64,000 bases of DNA from Thalassotalea fonticola (GTDB lineage: Bacteria; Pseudomonadota; Gammaproteobacteria; Enterobacterales; Alteromonadaceae): assembly GCF_032911225.1 (NCBI RefSeq), contig NZ_CP136600.1, forward strand, positions 4,712,001-4,776,000, given 5' to 3'. Shown piece by piece: positions 26,186 to 38,000 of the stretch; position 1 is the stretch's first letter; each line of letters opens with the position of its first letter. A program made the position numbers and the translations under genes. A model generated the notes under the pieces. It saw only the letters and a list, made by a program, of their open reading frames with translations, was not told the origin of the DNA and searched no databases.

Positions 26186-28969
26186 CTACGACTTATAGAT
26201 GTTTTTTTGATGAAAAACATCAATGTCGTTGATTACTCGGTTATTATTTAATAAATAAGCAAGTTCGTCAGAATGCTTTACGGAAGCTAGGCAAATTTTA
26301 TCGACCGGTTTGTTGTTAGCAAGTTTGTTTTTGATGAAGTCAGCTATGTCTGTAAGTGTTAAATTTTCTATTTCTTTAACCAGTTGTTCCTTTTGATCAA
26401 AACCATAATCTTTATTACATATACTGACCCAGTAACGTTGGCTTTTTATTCTTGGACTGGTGTCTTTCTCTTGCAGTTGTCCAATTAAACCATGTTGTAA
26501 ATGCTGCCATTCATCAGTTGATATGTTGACATCAAACTCATTAATAAAATCATCCATAGCTGAAAATAGAGCATCTGCTGTAGTGTCAGGAGACTGGATG
26601 TAAAAGGCTACACCTGGAAATCGGTTCATCGGAACGTAGCCTACTCCGACTAAATAACCAAATTGTTGTTCGGTACGCATTTGATGAAAAAAGTGCGGTG
26701 ACAATAAATGACTGGTAACCATAGTTAAAGCTACACTTTGCACATCGTCATTTTCCATTGGGTAATATATAACACTGGCATAGTCATGATCAGGAATGTG
26801 TAGCGGTAGTAAACTTTTGCCTTTACCTTTATAGTCAACGACTTTGCTACTTACACCTTCGTTCTCGTCTAAATGTTCAGAGAGTTTAGCGCTGATTAAC
26901 TTAGCCATGCTTTTAGCTTGTGGTTCTAACCAGTTACCGTAAATGAACACTTCTATGCATAGTTTGTTGAAATATGCTTCACAAAAATCGGTGAAATTTT
27001 CGTAGCTGACTTGCTCCAACGCTGCCGCTAAGTCTTTGCCGCTTGGGCTGTAGGGTTTCATTAATGCACTTAATTTAGCAAATAATTGTGAAATTGATTT
27101 ACTCTTTTCGGCATTACGCCAATTAACCACTAACTGCTTTTTAAATAATTTGAATCTTTCAATCGCTAAGGAATGATCTTTTATGCTATCGAGAAGGTTT
27201 TCTAGCAACAACGGCTGCTTTTCATTTATGCCAGATAGCTGCAAGGTCATGCCGCCTTGGTGTGGATATAAATGATAATGAATACCAGCAAGTTCTGCGT
27301 GGTAATTCTGTTCAAGTACTGAGTCACTAAATAACTCAACAAACAAGCGAGTCATGGCGATATGTGCTTTACTTTCAACCGCAACGGTTGAGTCAATGCC
27401 AATAAATATTTGCCCCTTTGGTACAAAAAATGAGCAGTCTTGTTTAAACCACACTTTCAAGCCTGGTTTGTTTTTAATCAATGCAGGTACCGATATTTCA
27501 TCTTTGGCAGGCACTAATGTTGGTTTATTCACAATATAAGGGTTAGGTTTGGGTAAGCTTAGTTCTTTAAATAAGAGATCACTTTGCCAATGTACGATTA
27601 AGTTGCTGTCAATAGCCGATTTTTTATAAGGGACTTTATACCAATGGCTTATTTGATCGGTAGTTACATGTTGGTTAATGCGAATAATACGCATATTTTC
27701 AGGTCGTAAATAATCTAAAAATTCGGCGACTAAATCAGGTTTTAGCTCGGCCATTACATAATCACCATAAATGTAATCATGAACAGGGTAGTGTTGCATA
27801 TTAATGACTAACTGGTTCACTGAGTCTAGCGGTTTTAATTTTTCTTGATATTGAAACGAGAATTCTGAGATGGCCTTTTTTTCATTGAAGTAAGTGTCAT
27901 TAATACCTGTTTTGCTCATCAACTGAATGTAGGCAAACACCAAGGCTATAATCTCATCTTGATGTTGTTCTCCTTCTTCAGTTAAACGTATGCTTATATT
28001 AAAATCTTTAAAATTTGCACCATTAACACCACCACCTGAGGTTAATGCCATTGCCCATTGCTTGTTTTTTAAATAGGCTAAAATGCTGCCGCTGCCTTCG
28101 TGGCCTAACAAGTAACTTAAATAACTGACCGGTTTGTACAAATACGAAGTGTCTATACCTGGCATGGCAAAGCTTAGAATAAGCTTGCGATCATCTTTCT
28201 CCGGTTTTATATCAACCGATATACCAAGATGTTCTTTTTTATAAAGTGGTTCACTAACTTTAATTTTGGGCTGTATTTCTGACCGGATAGCTGAGAATTT
28301 TTCAATAACTAAACGTTCTAAATCGGCAATAGGTTGTGGACCTTCAATGGCAAGTGTCATCCGCTGAGCACAATAATGTTCATTATAAAAACGAGTAACT
28401 TCATCTTTTAAGCAGCTATCTGTTCTATCTGAAAGTGTGTCTAAACTGCCCACAGAAAATTTACTAAATGGATGTTCGGGGTTAATGGTTTCTTTGTGAA
28501 CATCATAAATACGGCGCATATCGTCTTTAAGCTTTAACTTAAACTCGGCGTCAATATTCTGTCTTTCTTTTTCAATAAATTCTTGAGATAACAGCGGGGC
28601 AGTAAAAAATTGACTAAAACGATCGATTGCATCATTAAAGTGTTGGTGATTAATATCAAAATAAAAGCAGGTATGTTCGGTTCCCGTCCAAGCATTGCTA
28701 GAGCCGTTATGTTGCGATAAATATTGCTGGTATTCACCACTTTCGGGGTATTTCTCCGTACCCAAAAATAGCATATGCTCTAAAAAGTGAGCTAATCCTT
28801 GTCTGTCGCTAGGATCGTCAAAATGCCCGGCATTTACAGCAAGGGCAGCTGCGCTACGATTAGACTCACTGTTTTCAATTAATAACACGCGTAAGCCATT
28901 TGCTAACGTAAATGGCTTATATTGTTTAGGATCGTTTGGACTTTGCTTCAATAAAGGCTCCGTTGCCAA
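26186..28969 (-). CDS. M16 family zinc peptidase (pitrilysin/insulinase type)
   Basis: The 927-aa protein carries the inverted zinc motif HFLEH (His61, Glu64, His65) in LAHFLEHMLFLGTEKYP. The third ligand lies in the ERQNIDAEF region near residue 140. The C-terminal half has RTEQQFGYLVGVGYVP, conserved in the insulysin/pitrilysin branch. The length is close to E. coli protease III (962 aa) and human insulysin, so the four-domain clamshell is complete. No signal peptide is seen, which suggests a cytoplasmic enzyme degrading short peptides, unlike periplasmic E. coli Ptr. It stands alone between the GGDEF-EAL gene and sixA. Confidence 0.92.
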   Translation of the reverse strand: MATEPLLKQSPNDPKQYKPFTLANGLRVLLIENSESNRSAAALAVNAGHFDDPSDRQGLAHFLEHMLFLGTEKYPESGEYQQYLSQHNGSSNAWTGTEHTCFYFDINHQHFNDAIDRFSQFFTAPLLSQEFIEKERQNIDAEFKLKLKDDMRRIYDVHKETINPEHPFSKFSVGSLDTLSDRTDSCLKDEVTRFYNEHYCAQRMTLAIEGPQPIADLERLVIEKFSAIRSEIQPKIKVSEPLYKKEHLGISVDIKPEKDDRKLILSFAMPGIDTSYLYKPVSYLSYLLGHEGSGSILAYLKNKQWAMALTSGGGVNGANFKDFNISIRLTEEGEQHQDEIIALVFAYIQLMSKTGINDTYFNEKKAISEFSFQYQEKLKPLDSVNQLVINMQHYPVHDYIYGDYVMAELKPDLVAEFLDYLRPENMRIIRINQHVTTDQISHWYKVPYKKSAIDSNLIVHWQSDLLFKELSLPKPNPYIVNKPTLVPAKDEISVPALIKNKPGLKVWFKQDCSFFVPKGQIFIGIDSTVAVESKAHIAMTRLFVELFSDSVLEQNYHAELAGIHYHLYPHQGGMTLQLSGINEKQPLLLENLLDSIKDHSLAIERFKLFKKQLVVNWRNAEKSKSISQLFAKLSALMKPYSPSGKDLAAALEQVSYENFTDFCEAYFNKLCIEVFIYGNWLEPQAKSMAKLISAKLSEHLDENEGVSSKVVDYKGKGKSLLPLHIPDHDYASVIYYPMENDDVQSVALTMVTSHLLSPHFFHQMRTEQQFGYLVGVGYVPMNRFPGVAFYIQSPDTTADALFSAMDDFINEFDVNISTDEWQHLQHGLIGQLQEKDTSPRIKSQRYWVSICNKDYGFDQKEQLVKEIENLTLTDIADFIKNKLANNKPVDKICLASVKHSDELAYLLNNNRVINDIDVFHQKNIYKS

Positions 28970-29184
28970 TTATTTAAACAATTTGTTTAAAAACAATTAG
29001 TTTAAATGACTATAAGTTTAATGATTGAAATACAAATATACCTGATAATAATTTATTTCTGAACTACTGTTTATCTATGGCAAGTAATTCTTTATTATTG
29101 CCTAAAATCAAAGCAGTGCCATTTCTATCTTTGTTGAAGCATTTAAAGAATGGCAAGCATTAACAGTCAAAGACTGAATTAACA

Positions 29185-29661
29185 ATGAATTTATTTATCA
29201 TGCGTCACGGCGATGCAGACACGAAAGTCCATATTGACGAACAACGTCCGCTTACCGAGCAAGGCGTTTTAGAAGTAAAGGTAATGGCAAAGTGGTTAGC
29301 CAATGAAGCTGTAGAATTTGATGCGATCTTTGTTAGTCCATACCTTAGAACTCAACAATCAGCACAAACCTTAAAGGCAGAATTAAATGCCAGTGCTGCT
29401 TTGCAAACCTTAGATTTGATCACTCCCGCCGGCTCAGCAAGCGCAGTCCATGACTACTTAGATGGTATGATGACCCTTGAACGTTACAGTAATGTATTAA
29501 TTGTTTCACATATGCCGCTAGTGAGTTATCTCTTGGCTGAAATGTCATTTGAGAAAAGCGCACCAATTTTTGCCACCGCGGCGATTGCCCAAATTAATTA
29601 CAATACTAAACTTATGGCTGGGCATATCGTAAAGCATGTTAGCCCTGAAGATTTTTGCTAA
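29185..29661 (+). CDS. sixA: Phosphohistidine phosphatase SixA
   Basis: This 158-aa histidine-phosphatase-superfamily protein begins MNLFIMRHGDAD, where RHG holds the catalytic His that becomes phosphorylated. The second active His lies in LIVSHMPLVSYLL near residue 108. SPYLRTQQSAQTL carries the conserved Arg. SixA removes phosphate from His-containing phosphotransfer domains and from the nitrogen PTS protein NPr in E. coli. Its length equals that of E. coli SixA (161 aa). It is convergent with smrB, only 20 bases apart, and close to prmB and aroC, an order common in gammaproteobacteria. Confidence 0.92.
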   Translation: MNLFIMRHGDADTKVHIDEQRPLTEQGVLEVKVMAKWLANEAVEFDAIFVSPYLRTQQSAQTLKAELNASAALQTLDLITPAGSASAVHDYLDGMMTLERYSNVLIVSHMPLVSYLLAEMSFEKSAPIFATAAIAQINYNTKLMAGHIVKHVSPEDFC

Positions 29662-29681
29662 TTATTTTTTGAGTAGGCTGG

Positions 29682-30224
29682 TTATTTACAAAAGAAATCG
29701 TCTTTTAAATCAACTAAAACCAAGAGGGCTCCAGCTCCGCCATATTCAAGAGGTGCTTGGTGAAATGCCATCACATCAGGATGTTGTACCAACCAATGTG
29801 GTACTTTAGTCTTTAATATACGATTGCCAATACCATGAATAATACATACACAATTTACATGTTGCTTTAGGCAAGCAGCGAGCACTGCAGCTATTTCTTG
29901 TTTTGATTCTTGCTGTTTTAATCCGTGTAAATCAAGGATAAGTTCAGGCGTATATTCACCGCGCCGTAAAAGCTTAGCCTCAAAGGCATCGACACCTTCT
30001 TTAACGTATTTCATTGGGCCTTTGCTTTCTAAAATAGGCTCAAATTCATCAGAAAAGAAAAACTGCTGTTTTTCAAACTCTTTTTTTTGCTTTTGTTGTA
30101 TACTTTTCTTCTTGCTGACAAGGGTTTGCGGGTGTATTGTGTCCTGCTTAATAGGCTTAACCTTACCTATAGCATCTTTAAATAAACTTTTTTCGTTCTC
30201 ATTGAGAACATCTTTAAATTTCAT
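29682..30224 (-). CDS. smrB: Ribosome rescue endonuclease SmrB
   Basis: The 180-aa protein has a charged N-terminal extension and a C-terminal Smr domain with LDLHGLKQQESKQEI and CIIHGIGNRILKTKVPHWL, the two signature segments (DLHG and HGxG). SmrB cleaves mRNA at the leading edge of collided ribosomes, which feeds tmRNA rescue. The Asp-Leu-His residues expected for activity are present. It is divergent from prmB, and both lie in their conserved gammaproteobacterial positions. The length is similar to E. coli SmrB (183 aa). Confidence 0.92.
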   Translation of the reverse strand: MKFKDVLNENEKSLFKDAIGKVKPIKQDTIHPQTLVSKKKSIQQKQKKEFEKQQFFFSDEFEPILESKGPMKYVKEGVDAFEAKLLRRGEYTPELILDLHGLKQQESKQEIAAVLAACLKQHVNCVCIIHGIGNRILKTKVPHWLVQHPDVMAFHQAPLEYGGAGALLVLVDLKDDFFCK

Positions 30225-30307
30225 TGCTACAGTGTAAGTGATTTAAAGTTTAAATAACACTGAATACCCGTATTTTCAATGGTAAAGGGTATATATAGGA
30301 GCCAACT

Positions 30308-31243
30308 TTGCTTGAGTTAAATATTGATGAAGTCACTAACGATTTGCGCACCATTGCCGACTTTTTACGTTGGGGTGTTAGCCGATTCAATGAGGCTGAC
30401 CTGTTCTATGGCCATGGCAGTGATAATGCCTGGGATGAAGTGGTTAATTTAACTCTGTTCGCTTTGCACCTACCTGGCAACATGGATAACGCCATTATGC
30501 AAACCAGACTCACCAAAACTGAAAAAGTAGCGGTTATTAATTTAATTCTACGCCGTATTGATGAGCGTATCCCAGCGGCTTACTTAACTAACTTAGCTTA
30601 TTTTGCCGGATTACCTTTTTATGTTGATGAACGAGTACTGGTTCCGCGCTCGCCGATTGGCGAGTTAATAGATAAAAAGTTTGCTGAGCAAATTTCAGCT
30701 GAGCCTGCTCGCATATTAGATTTATGTACAGGTAGTGGTTGTATTGCTATTGCTTGTGCGTATGCATTTCCTGAGGCAGAAGTTGATGCCCTGGATTTAT
30801 CTGATGATGCATTAGACGTTGCCAGTTTAAATATTCATAACCATGAATTAAATGAACAAGTTATTCCGATAAAATCTGACGTTTTCTCTGGTGTTCCTAG
30901 GGGCAAGTATGATTTGATAGTCACTAATCCTCCTTACGTAGATGCAGATGATATTGGTGACATGCCTGATGAGTTTCACCATGAGCCAGAGATGGGGTTA
31001 GGGTGTGGTGATGATGGCTTAGACATTGTCCGTACTATATTGGCACAAGCTAGTGAGCACTTATCTGAACAAGGCGTATTAATATGTGAAGTTGGTAATT
31101 CAATGTTACATGTATGCGCAGAATATCCGGAAGTAGATTTTACCTGGATTGAATTTGAACACGGCGGCTTGGGTGTGTTTAAGCTAATCCAACAACAATT
31201 ATTGCAACACAAAGAATTATTTGAACAAAAGGCGAAGAAGTAA
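30308..31243 (+). CDS. prmB: 50S ribosomal protein L3 glutamine methyltransferase PrmB
   Basis: This 311-aa SAM-dependent methyltransferase modifies a glutamine of ribosomal protein L3. The SAM-binding motif is [14 protein letters not shown] near residues 136-149, and the catalytic NPPY motif occurs in [14 protein letters not shown] near residue 202. The N-terminal helical domain ([20 protein letters not shown]) separates PrmB from PrmC. The start is TTG with TAGGAG 6 bases upstream; no ATG gives the expected N-terminus. It is followed 3 bases later by aroC, so the two are probably co-transcribed. Confidence 0.94.
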   Translation: MLELNIDEVTNDLRTIADFLRWGVSRFNEADLFYGHGSDNAWDEVVNLTLFALHLPGNMDNAIMQTRLTKTEKVAVINLILRRIDERIPAAYLTNLAYFAGLPFYVDERVLVPRSPIGELIDKKFAEQISAEPARILDLCTGSGCIAIACAYAFPEAEVDALDLSDDALDVASLNIHNHELNEQVIPIKSDVFSGVPRGKYDLIVTNPPYVDADDIGDMPDEFHHEPEMGLGCGDDGLDIVRTILAQASEHLSEQGVLICEVGNSMLHVCAEYPEVDFTWIEFEHGGLGVFKLIQQQLLQHKELFEQKAKK

Positions 31244-31246
31244 ATT

Positions 31247-32335
31247 ATGGCTGGTAATACAATTGGAAAACTATTTACCGTAACAACATTTGGTGAAAGT
31301 CACGGTTTGGCTCTGGGGGCAATTGTGGACGGTTGCCCTCCGGGCATCGAACTTTGCGAAGAAGATTTACAACTTGATCTTGACCGTCGTAAACCCGGTA
31401 CTTCTCGTTATACAACAGCACGCAAAGAAGCAGATGTAGTTAAAATCCTATCAGGGGTCTTTGAAGGTAAAACCACCGGTACACCTATTGGATTAATGAT
31501 CGAAAATACCGACCAACGTTCAAAAGACTACGGCGAAATTTCACAAATGTTCCGTCCAGGTCACGCTGACTATACTTACTGGCAAAAGCACGGTATTCGA
31601 GATTATCGTGGTGGTGGTCGTTCATCTGCTCGTGAAACCGCAATGCGTGTTGCCGCGGGCTCAATTGCTAAAAAATACCTTAAGCAAAAGTTGGGTATGG
31701 AAATAAAAGGCTGTGTGAGCCAAATTGGTGATATTTATGCTGACACCTATGATTGGAATGAAGTTGAAAATAATCCGTTTTTCTTCCCCGATGTAAGCAA
31801 AATTGACGCGTTAGATGAGCTTATACGTGGCATATTGAGAGAGAAAGATTCTATTGGCGCAGCCGTAAAAGTTGTTGCTACCAATGTTCCTGTTGGGCTA
31901 GGTGAACCTGTATTTGATCGATTAGATGCTGAACTGGCCCATTCATTAATGAGTATTAATGCGGTTAAAGGCATTGAGATTGGTGATGGCTTTGCCTGTG
32001 TAAACCAAAAGGGCTCAGAGCACCGAGATGAAATGACGCCGAATGGATTTTTATCAAACTCTGCTGGCGGTGTACTGGGTGGGATTTCTTCTGGCCAAGA
32101 TATAGTTGCCAATATTGCGTTAAAGCCAACATCAAGCATTGGTGTAAGTGGTAAAACTATCAATATTAAAGGTGAGCCAGCAGATATCATCACTCGTGGT
32201 CGTCACGACCCTTGTGTTGGTATTCGCGCAGTACCTATTGCTGAAGCTATGATGGCAATCACGATAATGGATCATTATTTACGTCATATCGCACAAAATG
32301 GCGATGTAAATTGCCCAACACCTATTATTGAATAA
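31247..32335 (+). CDS. aroC: Chorismate synthase
   Basis: The 362-aa enzyme converts 5-enolpyruvylshikimate-3-phosphate to chorismate, the last shikimate step, using reduced FMN. All three signatures are visible: [18 protein letters not shown] near residues 15-32, [20 protein letters not shown] near 126-145 and [19 protein letters not shown] near 315-333. The length matches the E. coli protein (361 aa). It directly follows prmB, as in many gammaproteobacteria, and a perfect inverted repeat starting 5 bases after the stop probably ends the transcript. Confidence 0.97.
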   Translation: MAGNTIGKLFTVTTFGESHGLALGAIVDGCPPGIELCEEDLQLDLDRRKPGTSRYTTARKEADVVKILSGVFEGKTTGTPIGLMIENTDQRSKDYGEISQMFRPGHADYTYWQKHGIRDYRGGGRSSARETAMRVAAGSIAKKYLKQKLGMEIKGCVSQIGDIYADTYDWNEVENNPFFFPDVSKIDALDELIRGILREKDSIGAAVKVVATNVPVGLGEPVFDRLDAELAHSLMSINAVKGIEIGDGFACVNQKGSEHRDEMTPNGFLSNSAGGVLGGISSGQDIVANIALKPTSSIGVSGKTINIKGEPADIITRGRHDPCVGIRAVPIAEAMMAITIMDHYLRHIAQNGDVNCPTPIIE

Positions 32336-32339
32336 AAAC

Positions 32340-32385
32340 TAGGGTCAGAGTCAAGTTTTGCGGTGATAACTTGACTCTGACCCTA
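32340..32385. repeat. Perfect 18-bp inverted repeat (GGTCAGAGTCAAG family), copy 1
   Basis: TAGGGTCAGAGTCAAGTT at 32340-32357 is perfectly inverted at 32368-32385 with a 10-base loop. The same arms recur at 39245-39301. The element lies right after aroC and could act as a transcript end, though no long T-run follows. Confidence 0.9.
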
Positions 32386-32427
32386 ATTTATTTATTGTTA
32401 ATACTCTCTTCACGTTAAAGTTTTCTT

Positions 32428-34785
32428 ATGTCTTGGTTATTACAGTTAATACAAACCAACAAGATCAAATTTTCTATTCTGTTTAGTATTTTGGTCTTTA
32501 TCATATTTCTCCCGTATATCGTACAATTTTGGATCCTGAATAATATTGCCAAGCAAGGATTTGAGCAGGCCAGTATTGATGATGTAGATGTAAATATCTT
32601 TCAGGGCGAAATAGTCTTTAAAAAAGTACATTTAATTCATCAAGGCGAAGAAAAACTGATTATTGGATTAATGCGAGCTAATTATCGTTGGCAAGGCCTT
32701 TTTAGCGGCGGTTTAACTACCGAGTTATTAGAGATTGAAGATGCATCCTTAGCAGTAAGGCAAGATGAAGATGGTAAACTTGAAGTTGTTTTCCCTATTC
32801 AACAGGGAAATGAGATAACTGAGGTAGAGCCTTCAACTGAGCCCGAAGATGACAGCTTGAAAGTCCCCAATTTAGATGTAGATTTAATCCGCTTTAGTAA
32901 TGTTAATGTCAATATTAGTACGCCTAAATTTGAAGGTGGATTACTCATTGAAGAATTTAAGCTAACACGTGCCTCTACATGGCATGATAACCCTGTGCAA
33001 TTGCTCATTGCAGCTAAACTTAACGGCAATCAGATCAATGTTAATCTACAAGCTGAACCATTAGCTGCAACACCAACATTGGAAGGTAACATTGAAATTG
33101 AACAATTTGATTTATCTAGCTTATCTAAATTAACACCCAAAGATGTAGCACAACTAAATGGTTCCTTCTCAACCAAGCTTGATTTTAGTGGCTACCGAGA
33201 AAATAAAAGCACGGTGCACATGTCGGTTAATGGTGAAATAAATATAGAGCAACTACAGGCATCATATAATCCACTGAACATCTCGATAGATAAAATTCAA
33301 AATTTAATTTCCAGCAACCTAACGTTAAGTGATTCAAAGTTAAGTTTCGATAGTAGTCACAATATAGATGTAAAGGATGTTCAAATAGTTGATGGTAAAC
33401 AACAATATTCTCTGCTTTCCATTGATTCAGTTCAGTTAAATAAGCTGCAGCTAACCGATGCATTAACGTTGTCGTTAGATACGCTCATTTTGGAAGGTTT
33501 TAGCGCAGTTGAGAATTCTGGAACGAATCATAGTTTATTGGGTAGTAAGCGTACCTTAATCAAAAATGTGCAATTTGAACCTGTGTTGAATTCTTTAGAT
33601 ATAGAACAAATTATGCTTTCGTCTGTACAGGGGCTGTTTAACTTTGATCAACAAGGCTCTCTTATCAATACAGTCCAACTTAACAATACAGTAAATGACT
33701 TGCAGGCAGGTGCCATTGAAAAGACTGAAGTTCAATTACCAAATAAAGAACAAGCTGAAACGGAATTAGATACTGGATTAACCCTTAATATAAGTCAGTT
33801 TCTGATAGCAGATGAAAGCAAGATCAAAATTTCTCAACGAAAAGAAACTCATAATATATCGACCGTAATATCTATTGATAAAGTATTATTGGCGAATTTA
33901 GAACCTACCAATGCAGATTCCAAGTCTGAATTTGATGTTCAAGCGAGACTTGGAAAGTTTTCAACAATACAGGTGAGCGGTGAAGGGCAGTTATTTGCCG
34001 AACAGCCTACAATTACAGCTAAAGGTGAACTTGACGCCATTTCGTTAAGTGAGATATCTCCATATATTGAGCCTTTTGTTGGTTATCAATTTACTAGTGG
34101 CCAGTTTGATCATGTTTTTCAGTTATCACTCAAGAATAATGTCATTGATATGAGTAACGAATTACTAATACGCAAAGTTAAAATTAAAGATATTGATGGT
34201 AATGAACAAGTAACTACTTTGCCTTTACCTATGGCAATTGAAATGCTCGAAGATGGCGATGGCAACATCGATTTAAGCATTCCGGTTAAGGGCGATTTAA
34301 ACAATGCCGAAGTTGGCTTAAGCTCGATCATTCAAAAGTCATTATCAAAGGCTTTACAAAAAGGATCGGTCAGTTTTCTAAAATATGCTTTGCAGCCTTA
34401 TGGTGCCATTGTTATGGCCGCTGAATACGCGGTAGATTCTGCAAATCATATTGAGTTTGAACCCATGATTTTTGAGGCGAATTCTGCTGTGATTGATGCT
34501 CAACAACAGCCTTATGCGACTAAGCTGGCTGACTTACTGAGCAACAAAAAAGATTTAACCATTACCTTCTGCGGAGTAAGTAATGAGCGAGATAAGCAAC
34601 AAATCCTGATGGACCCCAGCTTATCCGAGGAACAAGTTAAATTTGCCGTCGGCGATTTGGCAAAGCAGCGAAGTCAGGCATTGAAAAGTTTTTTTGTAAA
34701 AAAACAAATTAATCCTAAAAGATTGTTTTTATGTAAATATTCTTACCTTAAAGATGGTATTGGCGGCGTGAATATTTCTATGTAA
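32428..34785 (+). CDS. DUF748 (AsmA-like) envelope protein
   Basis: The 785-aa protein has one N-terminal transmembrane helix (residues about 13-33, FSILFSILVFIIFLPYIVQF) and a long beta-rich region typical of AsmA-like/DUF748 proteins. IDLSIPVKGDLNNAEVGLSSIIQKSLSKAL near residues 614-640 is the most characteristic part of DUF748. The C-terminal 110 residues (FEPMIFEANSAVIDAQQQPYATKLADLL) resemble an OmpA-type module. It is probably anchored in the inner membrane with a large periplasmic part. AsmA-like proteins are implicated in lipid traffic to the outer membrane; whether this one transports lipid is inference. It appears monocistronic. Confidence 0.83.
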   Translation: MSWLLQLIQTNKIKFSILFSILVFIIFLPYIVQFWILNNIAKQGFEQASIDDVDVNIFQGEIVFKKVHLIHQGEEKLIIGLMRANYRWQGLFSGGLTTELLEIEDASLAVRQDEDGKLEVVFPIQQGNEITEVEPSTEPEDDSLKVPNLDVDLIRFSNVNVNISTPKFEGGLLIEEFKLTRASTWHDNPVQLLIAAKLNGNQINVNLQAEPLAATPTLEGNIEIEQFDLSSLSKLTPKDVAQLNGSFSTKLDFSGYRENKSTVHMSVNGEINIEQLQASYNPLNISIDKIQNLISSNLTLSDSKLSFDSSHNIDVKDVQIVDGKQQYSLLSIDSVQLNKLQLTDALTLSLDTLILEGFSAVENSGTNHSLLGSKRTLIKNVQFEPVLNSLDIEQIMLSSVQGLFNFDQQGSLINTVQLNNTVNDLQAGAIEKTEVQLPNKEQAETELDTGLTLNISQFLIADESKIKISQRKETHNISTVISIDKVLLANLEPTNADSKSEFDVQARLGKFSTIQVSGEGQLFAEQPTITAKGELDAISLSEISPYIEPFVGYQFTSGQFDHVFQLSLKNNVIDMSNELLIRKVKIKDIDGNEQVTTLPLPMAIEMLEDGDGNIDLSIPVKGDLNNAEVGLSSIIQKSLSKALQKGSVSFLKYALQPYGAIVMAAEYAVDSANHIEFEPMIFEANSAVIDAQQQPYATKLADLLSNKKDLTITFCGVSNERDKQQILMDPSLSEEQVKFAVGDLAKQRSQALKSFFVKKQINPKRLFLCKYSYLKDGIGGVNISM

Positions 34786-34818
34786 TAACTAGTTCAAGAA
34801 ATTATCAGACTTGGTAAA

Positions 34819-34853
34819 TTAAAACATTTCAATAAAATATTGGAATGTTTTAA
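34819..34853. terminator. AT-rich hairpin after the DUF748 gene
   Basis: TTAAAACATTTCAATA and TATTGGAATGTTTTAA pair at 15 of 16 positions around a 3-base loop, 33 bases after the stop. The arms end in A or T runs on both sides. It may terminate transcription but is unusually AT-rich. Confidence 0.5.
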
Positions 34854-35031
34854 TGACAAGGTTTAGCGAAAATCGTTTAAGTCATGTCAAAATGTGTCAG
34901 CGTATTACAAACTATTTCTAGCAAGTAACTCATCGTAAATAATCTTCATTTAAACTTATCTGAATATCAAAATAATCAAACGTTGTTAAATTATTGTTAA
35001 CAAATTAACACCACTTGGTTATTGATAAACT

Positions 35032-38000
35032 ATGAAACTCACCTCGAAAGCGTTAAATTCTCCCGCGGCAGTCGCCGTAGCTGTGGCCTTAATATTATTG
35101 GTCGGTTTACTTAGTTTAAATAAACTGCCGGTACAGTTATTTCCAGATATTGAAAACCCTCGCATAGCAATTCAAACCTCATGGCGCGCAGCATCGCCAC
35201 AAGAAATAGAGTCGGAAATACTTGAGCCACAAGAGAAAGTCTTGCGCGGTATACCAGGATTGCAATCGATGAATGCTTTTGCCAATCGGGGCAGCGCCTT
35301 TATTAATTTGGAGTTTGGCATCGATACCAACATGCAGGAAACATTAATGGAAGTGATTAGCCGCATGACTCGAGTTCAATCTCAACCTCGTGATGCAACT
35401 CCTCCAAGGGTCATGTTAGGTGGTTTTGGCGGCGGCAATCCAGCGTTAACTTTTTTCTTTTTGCAAGCATTACCTGGCAATGAAAATGAAATCGACGATT
35501 ATATCGATTTTGCTGAAGATTCTATTCGTCCAAGAATTGAAGCAATAGAAGGCGTTGCCAGTGTGCAGATGTTCAATGGTCAAAATCGTCAAGAATTGCA
35601 AATTAGGTTTGATCCAATTAAAGCTGCAGAGTTTGGTATTGAAATCCCGAAACTTATTGCTTTAGTCTCGGGAACTAATGATATATCAGGTGGCTTTATT
35701 GATGTGGGGCGCAGACAATATACCTTACGCTTTAATGGCAAGTATGAAGTAGAAGAGCTGTCGCAGTTAATTCTTGAGTCCCGCAATGGTCGCAATATTC
35801 GTTTAGGTGATATTGCTACTGTGGTAGTTGGCCGTGCTGATAAAGAAGAGATCGCGGTGCAAAACGGTAATCCGGCATTTTCAATGCGAATTGACCGAGT
35901 CAGTGGCGCGAACGTATTAGATACGTTAAACCGGGTAAAGACTGAAGTTGAATTATTAAATAATGAAATACTGGCGGAAAAGAAACTGGTCATGATCCAG
36001 TCCTTTGACGCGTCAGTATTTATTTATCGAGCAATAAATTTAGTAACCAGTAACCTATTTGTTGGCGCGGTACTCTCGCTCTTAGTGCTATGGTTTTTTA
36101 TTCGCCGGGCGCGAGCAACATTCATTATTGCTACGGCCATTCCTATTAGTTTATTAAGCACCTTTATTGTATTACAACTTACCGGTCGTTCACTTAATGT
36201 AATTTCACTGGCTGGTTTAGCATTTGCCGTTGGTATGGTTTTGGACGCGGCAATTGTTGTGTTAGAAAATATCCTTAGGATGCGTGATAAAGGCTTAAAT
36301 GTGCATGACAGTGCCGAACAGGGCGCTAAACAGGTTTGGGGGGCATTATTAGCTTCTACCGCAACGACAGTGGCAATTTTCTTGCCGGTATTTTTTTTAA
36401 AGGATATAGAAGGGCAATTATTTGGCGATTTGGCTTTAACCATTGCTATTGCGGTTTCGGTCTCGTTAATTGTTGCAGTGGTATTGCTGCCGGTATTGGC
36501 GAAATACTTCATTAAAGAGCAACAGGTTAAGGATCCTAATCAAGCGATTTGGCAAGGTATGACCAATTGGGTGATTAAATTAACGAATAATGGTAAAAAA
36601 CGTTTAGTCGTATCAGCCAGTCTGTTGATCCTTCCTGTAATTGTTACTGTGTTTACCGTACCTAATCTAGATTATTTACCACCGGTAAAGCGTGATGCAA
36701 TAGATGCCAATTTGCAATTTCCTCCAGGTGCTAATTTACAAACTATTGAACGTGAGGTGGTAAATCCTATTATTGAACGATTAAAACCTTACATGGACGG
36801 CGAAAAACAACCAGCGCTTAAAAATTATTATTTATTTTCAGGGCCTTTTGGTGGAGCGTTAGGCGTAAGAGCAAAAGATCAATCTCAAGTTGAAGAACTT
36901 TTAAGGGTGGTTCGTGACGAAATACTTGTCGACTTACCTGACACTAGAGCGTTTGCAGTACAAGGCAACTTATTTGGTGGCTTTGGTGGCGGCAGACAAG
37001 TACAAATTCATTTACAAAGTCGAGACACCCAAGCGCTGCAGAATGCTGCTCGTCAGGGAGTAGAATGGGTAAATGATGCCATTGAAGGAGCCAATGTTAG
37101 TGCTAATCCTAGCCCTGAAATGTCGGCTCCAGAATTAAGGTTAACGCCCAAAGATAGAAATATACTAGAGCAAGGCTGGTCTCGTCGAGATTTAGGACAG
37201 GTTGTAAGAACATTGGGTGATGGTGTTTACGCTGGAGAATACTTTAACGGCAGTAAACGTTTAAATATTATCGTTCGCTCAGAAGGGTGGGACGATCCTG
37301 ACAATTTAGGCGACGTTCCTGTTGTAACTGGCGCGGGTAATATTACCCAACTATCAGAACTTGTTGATATTAACCGTACTGTTGGACCAAACCGATTAAC
37401 TCGTATTGATGGTAATCGCACCATCACATTAAATGTAAACCCACCTCCAGGCTGGTCTCTAGAGGAAACTATTGCGGTGCTAAAAAATGAAGTTGCCCCA
37501 AAATTAAAGGCGGCATTACCAGCAGATGGTTCAATTGTTTATGGTGGCAGTGCCGATCAATTAGAAAAAGCCATTACTGTGATGAGTGAAAACTTCTTAT
37601 TTGCATTGGTGATTTTATTCTTATTAATGGCGGCTCTATTTAGGTCAGTTAAAGACAGCGCATTGGTTATTATCACTATTCCTCTGGCTACGGTTGGTGG
37701 CGTTCTGGCCTTGCAATTACTTAATGTCTTTGTTTTCCAACCGCTTGATCTATTAACCATGATTGGCTTTGTTATTTTACTTGGTTTAGTTGTTAACAAC
37801 GCTATTTTACTTGTTCATCAGACTCGTTTAGCTCAAGCACAAGGGGTGAGTAGAGTTGATGCTGTACAACAAGCTTTAAGCTTAAGGTTACGCCCTATAT
37901 TTATGAGTACCTGCACAAGCTTCTTTGGTATGTTACCGCTGTTATTGATCCCAGGAGCTGGCAGCGTGATTTATCGTGGGTTAGCAGCCGTAATAGTTGG

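Noticed and set aside
31747..32193. 148-aa antisense ORF within aroC
   Set aside because: Lies wholly inside a highly conserved gene in the opposite frame, with Ser/Pro-rich low-quality sequence.
36024..36512. 162-aa antisense ORF within the RND permease
   Set aside because: A shadow of the codon bias of a well-supported gene; no ribosome binding site or recognisable domain.
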